Shown: positions 17,652-24,467 of the stretch, one piece after another | Layout of the letters: each line of letters opens with the position of its first letter | Position numbering within the stretch: position 1 is the first letter of the stretch | Source: Bog-473 sp963745665 | Lineage (GTDB): Bacteria; Actinomycetota; Acidimicrobiia; Acidimicrobiales; RAAP-2 | DNA length: 64,000 nt | NCBI GenBank assembly: GCA_963745665.1 | Contig: CAVUYE010000002.1 | Span: 930,001-994,000 of the forward strand | Direction of reading: 5' to 3' | Program-made: the position numbers and the translations under genes | Notes under the pieces: generated by a model | The model's input: the letters and a program-made list of their open reading frames with translations, nothing else | Told to the model about the DNA's origin: nothing | Database searches by the model: none

Positions 17652-19025
17652 ATGCTCGGGATTCACGGGATCGGGCGGGACCGCGCCGACTACTACCTGT
17701 CCGACCTCGCCCGTGAGTTGCCGGTGGCCGGCGGGGGCCGCTGGGCGGGGGGCGCCGCCGGTCGACTCGGGCTGGACGGCCCGGTACGGGCTGAGGAGTT
17801 CACGAACATGCTGGAGGGCCGCCAGCCTCGCACCGGCGCCGTGCTCGGGTCGGGGCGGGCCGCCGTGGCGGCGTTCGACCTCACGTTCAGCCCTCCGAAG
17901 TCGGTCAGTGTGCTGTTCGCCTTGGCCGGCGCCGAGACGGCGCGCACGGTCGTGGCCGCACATGGTGAGGCTGTCGCCGGTGCACTCTCCTACCTCGAGC
18001 AGCACGGCATCACCGCCATCCGGCGATCGGGTCCTGACCGTGTCGTGTTGCCGACCAGCGGGGCACTGGCGGCGGTGTTCACGCACGGGGTGAGCCGGAA
18101 CGGCGACCCGCACCTCCACAGCCACGTCGTGCTGGCCAACCTCGTCCACGGCAGTGACGGGCGCTGGGGTGCGTGCGACCGGCGCGGGATCGCCGCGCAC
18201 CGCAGCGCCGCTGCCGCCGTCTACGAGGCGCAGCTCCGGGCCGGGCTGACGAGCGCGCTGGGCCTGCGCTTCGTCGGCGCCCCGGGGCGTTCGGCCGAGG
18301 TGGCCGGGGTCGGGACCGAGCTGCTGGCGGAATTCTCGAGTCGCGGCGCGGACATACGCCGCCACATGTACGAACACGGCGCGCGTTCTGGCCGCGGTGC
18401 CCGGGTCGCCTGGGCGGCGACTCGTCCTGACAAGGCGCCCGGCATGCAATTCGGCGACCTGGCGGCGCACTGGCAGCAACGGGCTCGTGCCGTCGGCGGC
18501 CCCCCGCAGCCCGAGCGGGGCCGTTCCCGGAGGAGCCCGGCCGTGCTCGACGAGCACCGCTTCGCCGGGGTCATCTCGCTCCCGGCGCACGGCGGCGCCC
18601 GCCGCCGCGATGTCGTGGCGGCCTTCGCCACCGCGGCCGCAGATGGCGCCACTGCCTCGACGCTCGAGCGCCTCGTCGACCAGTGGGTACGACCCGGACC
18701 CCCCGGCGTGGCGGAGCCGATTGCGCAACGCCGTGCGTTCGTGCCGGCCAACCATCACCTGCGCGCCCTGGGCCCCCGGCCGGTCGACCCCGACGATCAC
18801 GCGGTGTGGTTGGGCGCCGCCCGTGCCCTGGACGCGTACCGGGACCGCTGGGGCCTCGCCCAGGCGCCGGAACCACTCGGTCTCACGAGCACTTCGCAAG
18901 GCCTGGCCGCCCTCCCGGCGCAGCGCCTCGCCGATCACGTCCGGACCGAGCACGTGGTGGCGGCGGCCCGTTCCCGGCTCGGATGGCGCGAGCCCGTGAA
19001 GGTGGAGCTCGGGCTCGGGCGCTGA
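17652..19025 (+). CDS. MobF/TrwC-type relaxase, helicase-less
   Basis: 457-aa conjugative relaxase that nicks and covalently binds transfer-origin DNA. ATG at 17652 has GGGAGG seven bases upstream. Features seen: paired tyrosines Y14-Y15 as catalytic candidates, FDLTFSPPKSVSVLFALAG (about 76-94) and FTHGVSRNGDPHLHSHVVLA (about 141-160) containing the three-histidine metal site. The TrwC relaxase domain takes up about 270 residues. The rest (arginine-rich, then low-complexity) does not contain the RecD-like helicase that TrwC/TraI proteins usually carry. It ends one base before a convergent coupling-protein gene. It looks like the relaxase of an integrated mobilisable element. Confidence 0.85.
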   Translation: MLGIHGIGRDRADYYLSDLARELPVAGGGRWAGGAAGRLGLDGPVRAEEFTNMLEGRQPRTGAVLGSGRAAVAAFDLTFSPPKSVSVLFALAGAETARTVVAAHGEAVAGALSYLEQHGITAIRRSGPDRVVLPTSGALAAVFTHGVSRNGDPHLHSHVVLANLVHGSDGRWGACDRRGIAAHRSAAAAVYEAQLRAGLTSALGLRFVGAPGRSAEVAGVGTELLAEFSSRGADIRRHMYEHGARSGRGARVAWAATRPDKAPGMQFGDLAAHWQQRARAVGGPPQPERGRSRRSPAVLDEHRFAGVISLPAHGGARRRDVVAAFATAAADGATASTLERLVDQWVRPGPPGVAEPIAQRRAFVPANHHLRALGPRPVDPDDHAVWLGAARALDAYRDRWGLAQAPEPLGLTSTSQGLAALPAQRLADHVRTEHVVAAARSRLGWREPVKVELGLGR

Positions 19026-19026
19026 A

Positions 19027-20434
19027 TCAGCGGCGGCGGTCGCCCAGCGCCGGCGCATCGAGCTGACGACCGGGCGGCAGGAGCTCGCGCCAGGGCGACG
19101 ACGCGTGGGCGGGGGTGAGCGAGACCTCCCGGACCTCCTTGTCCGTCCCGAGGACGAGGGCGCGGCCGGGCGCGCCGTGCGCGATCGCATCCACCGGAAG
19201 ACGGTGCTGGCGCGTGCTGCCCACCGAGGTCGAGGGACGGATGCGACCCCAGCGGTCCACCGATCGGCTGATCGTCGTCGTGGCGACCTCCCGGTCGCCC
19301 GCCAGGGCACTGATGTCGCGGAGCGTGGAGGTGTCGGCGATGCCGCGCAGGACCACGGTGGTGCCGAAGAGCGAGAGGAACCCGTCGGCCGCTGCGCCCC
19401 ATCGCACCCGGGCCTGGGAGAGATCCTGCAGGCAGGCCAGGACCAGGAGCCCCTGCCCGGCGCCCTCGCTCACCATGGCCGGGAGGTCGGGGACCGGCGC
19501 AATGTTGGCCACCTCGTCGAGAGCGAGGAGCGTGGGTGGGCCGGCCTGCCCGTCACGGGACCGGGCATACGCAGCATCGCGCACGTCGCCGAGGATCGCC
19601 ACCACGAGCGGAGCGAACTGGCGCTGGCGCCTACCGGCCGAGCAGATGTAGAGCGTGTGGGCTCCGCCGCAGAACGCCTCGAAGTCCAGAGGGGCGGCAC
19701 GGGTGGATGCCAGTGCGCCCTCCGTGCGATACGCGGCCAGGACACCCGACGCGGTCGACCAGATACCTGACTGCTCACGGGAATCCGTCGCGACGATCCC
19801 CGTGAGCAGATCGGTGGGCGGAGCATCGCCTCCGGCGTGCGAGGCGAGAATTTCGAGGGCGGGGGCTCCATTGTGGCGATCGATCCATTTCAGGACGTCC
19901 CGCATCGTGAGCTCCTCCCAGGCGGCCGCGTGGAGGAGCGTGGAGAGCGAGCGCGCCGGCCCTTTCGGTCCAGTGGTGCTCACCACCGCGTTGTCCGCTC
20001 AACCGGCTGGCGCCGACCATGGCGTCGGCTGTGACCACCGCGGCGTCCCAATCGGATGCTGTCGTGAGGGGCGACCAACCGACGCGTTCAACACCCGGTG
20101 GGCACGACACCTCGCCGCTCGGGTCGTAGAGAAACGACCATCCTTCGTCGCCGCGCGCCGGCGCGGTCGCCTGCATCACATCGGGCTTGGTCGACGTCGA
20201 GACGACCGGACCCTCACTCAGCAAAATATTGGGTATGACCAGGGAAGATGTCTTCCCGGACCGCGGTGGTCCGAGCACGAGCGTCGAGCATTGCGCGCCC
20301 GCCCACACCCAGCCCTGCGTGCCATTCCCAACATAGATGCCACGGCCCGACAAACGGTGGACCTTCTGCAACGCGGCCGTCGAAATCAGGCACGAATCGT
20401 CGGTGTCGACATGTGTATGAGCACCGCGTTCCAC
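19027..20434 (-). CDS. Type IV coupling protein (TraD/TraG-like ATPase), frameshifted
   Basis: Conjugation coupling protein that hands relaxase-bound DNA to a type IV channel. The N-terminal part (GTG at 20434) contains Walker A GPPRSGKTSSLVIPN. The C-terminal part, in another frame, has Walker B PPTLLALDEVANIAPVPDL and the TraM-recognition-like region GLLVLACLQDLSQARVRWG. The break lies at about 19945-19952; removing one base from GCTCGCTC joins them as ERAGALLSTLLHAAA. The usual N-terminal membrane helices are missing from this frame. A hydrophobic segment (FFYCGVILLALTTFVSLAFA) lies upstream in a different frame, so a second break near 20420 is likely. It converges on the relaxase gene. 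Confidence 0.75.
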
Positions 20435-20956
20435 ACACGCGATGTTTGCGCTGGGGAACAGAAAAATCTATAGGACATATGACGCAATGCGGCGACAAGA
20501 GCACGGTGAGCGTCGTGCGCAGACGCAGGATGTAGATCAATTGCGCGCGCAAAAGCGAGCGAAACGAAGGTCGTCAACGCGAGCAAAATGACGCCGCAAT
20601 AAAAGAATGCTTGACCTGAGCATGCAGACAACAGAAGAATGGGTGTACCCGACGTGTGAGGGAGGGTATGACATGTGCTGCGACACAACGAAGTGTGGCG
20701 CGCAAAACGGAATCTGTCGGCTTCGTTTTGGCGCGCTCGTTCCGTTGCGGCACGACGTCAACGTGACTTCGCAACTCGGGGAAACAAGCCGGTTTGGCGT
20801 GATATGTGCCTGCGTTCATGACGCTGGCGCAGAAACGACGGCCGGCGCAGTGCAAATGAAACCGGTGCGGCAGTGCGCACGGCGAGGGGCAGTCGACCTC
20901 AATGTGGCGCAGGCTTCACCTCTATTCAGTGACCATGCTCCTAGGGAGGTGCACCT
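20435..20956 (+). other. AT-richer gap between coupling protein and histone-like gene
   Basis: This stretch of about 520 bp has visibly lower GC than the surroundings and no convincing plus-strand gene. On the minus strand, 20435-20650 encodes a hydrophobic helix followed by AIDLHPASAHDAHRALVAAL, which would suit the membrane N-terminus of the coupling protein if a frame break near 20420 is accepted. The rest (20650-20940) shows no recognisable coding signal. The last 20 bp hold the AGGGAGGT ribosome site of the next gene. Confidence 0.4.
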
Positions 20957-21400
20957 GTGGCAGTAGCCGCAAAAAGAAGGGCCCCGGCCAAGAAGGCCGC
21001 GAAAAAGCGGGCCCCCGCAAAGAAAGCAGCAAAGCGCACGACAGCGAAGAAGGCCGTCAAGCGGGCTCCGGCACGGAAGTCCGTGAAGCGGGCTCCGGCA
21101 CGGAAGGCTGCGAAGAAGCGGGCTCCTGCGAAGAAGGCGGCCAAGCGCACCGTGCGCAAGGCTGCCAAGAGGCGGGCTCCGGCGAAAAGGGCGGCCAAGC
21201 GCACCGTGCGCAAGGCTGCCAAGAAGCGGGCTCCGGCGCGCAAGGCTGCCAAGAAGCGGGCTCCGGCGAAGAAGGCGGCCAAGCGCACCGTGCGCAAGGC
21301 TGCCAAGAAGCGGGCTCCGGCGAAGAAGGCGGCCAAGCGCACCGTGCGCAAGGCTGCCAAGAGGCGGGCTCCAGCTCGCAAGGCGGCAAAGCGGCGCTAA
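20957..21400 (+). CDS. Lys/Ala/Arg-rich histone H1-like DNA-binding protein
   Basis: 147-aa protein made almost only of Ala, Lys, Arg, Pro, Thr and Val. Repeats of the type KRAPAKKAAKRTVRKAA recur through the whole length, with no globular domain. Such sequences match the C-terminal tails of eukaryotic H1 and of actinobacterial HU (HupB) and bind DNA or RNA without sequence specificity. GTG at 20957 is preceded by AGGGAGGT with six to seven bases spacing, a strong site that supports high expression. A clean hairpin follows the stop. DNA-level repeats of 60-100 bp show internal duplication. A similar tail occurs on the NYN-S1 protein at 41.7-43.1 kb. Confidence 0.78.
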   Translation: MAVAAKRRAPAKKAAKKRAPAKKAAKRTTAKKAVKRAPARKSVKRAPARKAAKKRAPAKKAAKRTVRKAAKRRAPAKRAAKRTVRKAAKKRAPARKAAKKRAPAKKAAKRTVRKAAKKRAPAKKAAKRTVRKAAKRRAPARKAAKRR

Positions 21401-21429
21401 GCGCTTCGTTCCTTCGGGAACACGCGAGA

Positions 21430-21451
21430 CCGGGGGCCTTCGGGCCCCCGG
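21430..21451 (+). terminator. Hairpin terminator after the KA-rich gene
   Basis: Perfect 9-bp GC stem CCGGGGGCC / GGCCCCCGG closed by a TTCG tetraloop, 30 bases after the stop codon. No T-run follows, as is common for actinobacterial terminators. It also lies just past the convergent cofC stop and can serve both genes. Confidence 0.7.
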
Positions 21452-21469
21452 CTCCGCGTGCGGACCCGA

Positions 21470-22078
21470 TTACGAGGTCCGGTTGAGCTCGACCACGTCG
21501 GCGGGCCAGTCGACGTCGTAGGCCAGATCGGGCTGCCGCAGGACGCGCACCGGGAGGCCGAGGCGGGTCGCCTCCGCCCGGTGGGCGCGGAAGGAGCCCG
21601 GGCCGTAGGCGAAGCAGAAGTCGGACCCGGCCGGGAGTCGCAGCACGTTGGTGCCGTCATCACGCCGGTCGGGAGCGAGGGTGACTCCGTCGAACGGTGC
21701 CAGCACGCCGAGCCCCTGCGCCCGCGGAAGGTCGCCGTGGGCGACGGTGACCCAGCTCGTGCCGGTCCGGGCCAGCCGGTCGACGCCGGCCCGCACCGCA
21801 CCGTTGAGACCCTGGCCGGGCTCCCACATCACGGTGGCGCCCACCTCCGATGCCCATTGCGCCACGTCCGGGTCGTCGCAGACCACCGCGACCGGCAACG
21901 GGTCGCACGCCGCCACCACCAGCGCGGCCATGGCACGGACCAGCGCAATGCGATCGCCGTCGGACAGGGTCGATCCCAGTCTCCGCTTGGCCTGGTCGAA
22001 GGCCTTGACCGGGATCAGGACGACCTCGTGCCCCAGCTCGACGTCGGCCTGAGACCCGTCGTGCTGCGTTGCCGGCAC
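21470..22078 (-). CDS. cofC: 2-phospho-L-lactate guanylyltransferase (F420 synthesis)
   Basis: Activates 2-phospholactate (or phosphoenolpyruvate, depending on lineage) with GTP during coenzyme F420 assembly. About 202 aa. Core seen: VVLIPVKAFDQAKRRLG at the N-terminus, the LVRAMAALVVAACD helix, VAVVCDDPDVAQWASEVG, VTVAHGDLPRAQGLGVL (catalytic HGDLP) and DRRDDGTNVLRLPAG, then FRAHRAEATRLGL. The start is chosen at GTG 22078 because GAAGG lies five bases upstream; GTG at 22093 or 22114 is possible. It is divergent from gpsA. Confidence 0.87.
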   Translation of the reverse strand: MPATQHDGSQADVELGHEVVLIPVKAFDQAKRRLGSTLSDGDRIALVRAMAALVVAACDPLPVAVVCDDPDVAQWASEVGATVMWEPGQGLNGAVRAGVDRLARTGTSWVTVAHGDLPRAQGLGVLAPFDGVTLAPDRRDDGTNVLRLPAGSDFCFAYGPGSFRAHRAEATRLGLPVRVLRQPDLAYDVDWPADVVELNRTS

Positions 22079-22152
22079 GTTGGCCTTCGACACCGGGACA
22101 GTGTACGGGTCCACGCGAAGGCCGCTGCGATGCCGCCGTAGGCTCTGGTGGC

Positions 22153-23175
22153 ATGGACGACCGGGTGGCGGTGATCGGTGCGGGCTCCTGGGGCACCGCG
22201 GTCGGGAGCATCGTCGGTGCCGCACGTCCGGCCTCTTTGTGGGCGCGCGCACCCGAGCTGGCGGCGTCCATGACCCGGACGCGCCAGAACGAGACGTACC
22301 TGCCGGGCGTCCACCTCCCTGACGGCTTGGCCGTCACGTCGTCGCTGGCCGAGGCGCTCGACGGTGCCAGCATCGTGTTCATGGCCGTGCCGTCGCACGG
22401 ATTCCGTGACGTCCTCACACGGATGCAGCCGCTGGCGGGCGGGATCGAGGCCGTCGTCAGCCTGGCCAAGGGAATCGAGATGGGGACCAACCTGCGCATG
22501 TCCCAGGTGGCCGGTGAGGTGTTGCCCGGGGTGCCCGCGGGAGTCCTCACCGGGCCGAACCTGGCGCGCGAGGTCGCGCAGGGCCATCCGGCCGCCTGCG
22601 TGGTGGCTCTGTCGGACGAGGCTCTGGCGAGCCGCGTGCAGGCACTGGTGCACACGCGCACGTTCCGCACCTATATGGGGACGGATGTCGTCGGATGCGA
22701 GATCGCCGGTGCCACGAAGAACGTGATGGCGATCGCCGCCGGCATCGGCGACGGGTTGGGCCTCGGGGACAACACCCGGGCCGTCCTCATCACGCGCGGG
22801 CTCGCCGAACTGGGACGGCTCGGCGTGGTCCTGGGCGGGAAGGTGCTCACCTTCGGCGGCCTCGCCGGGGTCGGTGACCTGGTGGCGACCTGTGCCAGCC
22901 CGCAGAGCCGGAACCGGACGGTCGGGTTCGCCCTGGGGCAGGGACGGTCGCTCGACGACATCGTGGGGGGCATGCACATGGTGGCCGAGGGCATCAAGAG
23001 CGCGGGGCCCTTGGTCGGCCTGGCGCGGGCGCACGGCGTCGAGATGCCGATCGCGGAGCAGGTTCACGCGATCGTGGAGGGGCGCTGTTCCCCGGCGGAG
23101 GCACTCCTGAACCTGATGCAGCGACCGTCGCGTCCCGAATGGGACGAGTCGCTCCTGCGGGGACTCCCGACATGA
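22153..23175 (+). CDS. gpsA: NAD(P)H-dependent glycerol-3-phosphate dehydrogenase
   Basis: Reduces dihydroxyacetone phosphate to sn-glycerol-3-phosphate for phospholipid synthesis. 340 aa, normal length. The nucleotide fold VAVIGAGSWGTAVGSIVG is at the N-terminus, then VFMAVPSHGFRDVL, VSLAKGIEMGT and LTGPNLAREVAQGHPAACVV. The catalytic-lysine region EIAGATKNVMAIAAGIGDGL and the FGGLAGVGDLVATCASPQSR block come later. ATG at 22153 was chosen as the start of the Rossmann strand. Its stop overlaps the next start (ATGA). Confidence 0.95.
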   Translation: MDDRVAVIGAGSWGTAVGSIVGAARPASLWARAPELAASMTRTRQNETYLPGVHLPDGLAVTSSLAEALDGASIVFMAVPSHGFRDVLTRMQPLAGGIEAVVSLAKGIEMGTNLRMSQVAGEVLPGVPAGVLTGPNLAREVAQGHPAACVVALSDEALASRVQALVHTRTFRTYMGTDVVGCEIAGATKNVMAIAAGIGDGLGLGDNTRAVLITRGLAELGRLGVVLGGKVLTFGGLAGVGDLVATCASPQSRNRTVGFALGQGRSLDDIVGGMHMVAEGIKSAGPLVGLARAHGVEMPIAEQVHAIVEGRCSPAEALLNLMQRPSRPEWDESLLRGLPT

Positions 23176-24467
23176 GCGGGCTCTTCCACGGCGACGACCT
23201 GGAGTCCGAGGCCGACGGCGATGCGCGCCGGGAGGCCGCGCTGGACCACGTCACCGAGACCCTCCTGATGCATGGCGCCACCGCGGAGGAGATCGACCGG
23301 GCCGTGGCCGATGGTGTGATCGACCTCTTCGCGGCCGATCGCCTGCTCGTCCCGTCGCGTCGGCGCTATACGAGGGTCGAGGTGGCCGAGCTGACCGGTG
23401 TCGATATCGGCATGCTCGAGCGGTTCTGGCGCGCCCTCGGCTTCCCCGGTGTCGACGACGATGACCCGGCCTTCACCGACCTCGATCTCGAAGCGGTCCG
23501 CCTCTTCCAGGGCCTGCAGGCGCTCGGGGCTGCCGACGCCGAGACGGCCGTGCAGAGGGCCCGGGTGATCGGTTCGTCCATGGCCCGTATCGCCGAGTCG
23601 GAGCTCGTGCCGGGGGACATGGAGAGCGCGGAGGTCGACCCGGTTCTCTCCGCCGAAGCCTTCGCCGGTGTCGCCGACGTGACGATCCCCGCCATGGCGA
23701 AGCTGCTGGAGTTCGTGTGGCGGCGCCAGATGGCGGCGGGCATCCAACGCAGCATGATGTTGCGCAGTCACGGGCTGGCACCGGGACAGAGCCCGGCCAT
23801 GGCGGTCGGCTTCGCCGACATGGTCGGCTTCACGCTCCTGAGCCAGCACCTGAGCGACGAGGAACTTGCTGCCGTGGTGGGGCGCTTCGAAGAGATCTCC
23901 CACGACATCGTGACGAGCGCCCGGGGTCGGGTGGTCAAGATGATCGGCGACGAGGTCATGTTCGTGGTGGACAGCGTGGCCGACGCGGCGCGGATCGGGC
24001 TCCGCCTCGCCGAGGCCTACGCCGACGACGACCTGCTCTCGGACGTGCGGGTCGGCCTGGCCCGTGGTCCGGTCCTGCTGCGCGACGGCGATTACTTCGG
24101 GCCGACGGTCAACCTGGCCCACCGCATCGTGAACATCGGCAACCCCGGGACCGTCCTGATGTCGGACGATTTCCATGCCGCCCTGCTGCAGGAGGCTCCC
24201 GGCGAATTCACCGCGCACGCGCTCCGGCCCCGGCTGCTGAAGGATCTGGGTCGCGTGCAGTTGTGGTGGTGCGGGCGGGCCGGGCAGGAAGCCGACGGCA
24301 CCAGCGCCGCCGCCGACCGCCGCCGCAACCTGCGCTGGGAGCGGATCTCGGAGGTCCTGCGGGACCTCGAGGAGCTGCGAGGCGTGGGCGAGCGGCTGCT
24401 CAGCGCCAACCGGGCGCCCGGCTCAGGCGTGGCGCAGCCGGGCCGTGGCGATGCCGAAGGGACGTAG
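23172..24467 (+). CDS. Class III adenylate/guanylate cyclase with N-terminal regulatory domain
   Basis: 431-aa soluble cyclase. Residues 1 to about 200 form a helical domain of the pH/lipid-responsive type known from mycobacterial Rv1264 (adenylate cyclase regulatory domain), with MHGATAEEIDRAVADGVIDL and RRYTRVEVAELTGVDIGMLE. The catalytic domain starts near 215 with the first metal site VGFADMVGFTLLSQ, the second metal site VVKMIGDEVMFVV, and GDYFGPTVNLAHRIVNIG with the transition-state Asn. The C-terminus (DRRRNLRWERISEVLRDLEE) is a predicted coiled coil. The product is presumably cAMP. It is coupled to gpsA by ATGA, and its last 45 bp overlap the convergent mannosidase gene. Confidence 0.86.
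   Translation: MSGLFHGDDLESEADGDARREAALDHVTETLLMHGATAEEIDRAVADGVIDLFAADRLLVPSRRRYTRVEVAELTGVDIGMLERFWRALGFPGVDDDDPAFTDLDLEAVRLFQGLQALGAADAETAVQRARVIGSSMARIAESELVPGDMESAEVDPVLSAEAFAGVADVTIPAMAKLLEFVWRRQMAAGIQRSMMLRSHGLAPGQSPAMAVGFADMVGFTLLSQHLSDEELAAVVGRFEEISHDIVTSARGRVVKMIGDEVMFVVDSVADAARIGLRLAEAYADDDLLSDVRVGLARGPVLLRDGDYFGPTVNLAHRIVNIGNPGTVLMSDDFHAALLQEAPGEFTAHALRPRLLKDLGRVQLWWCGRAGQEADGTSAAADRRRNLRWERISEVLRDLEELRGVGERLLSANRAPGSGVAQPGRGDAEGT

Noticed and set aside
20607..20966. Possible 119-aa plus-strand gene in the AT-richer gap
   Set aside because: No ribosome site, Cys-rich random-looking sequence, and it overlaps the start and ribosome site of the histone-like gene.
20902..21486. Plus-strand frame with AGSGEEGGQAHRAQG-type repeats
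   Set aside because: It is the shifted reading of the KA-rich gene, whose own frame has the good ribosome site and the known H1-like composition.
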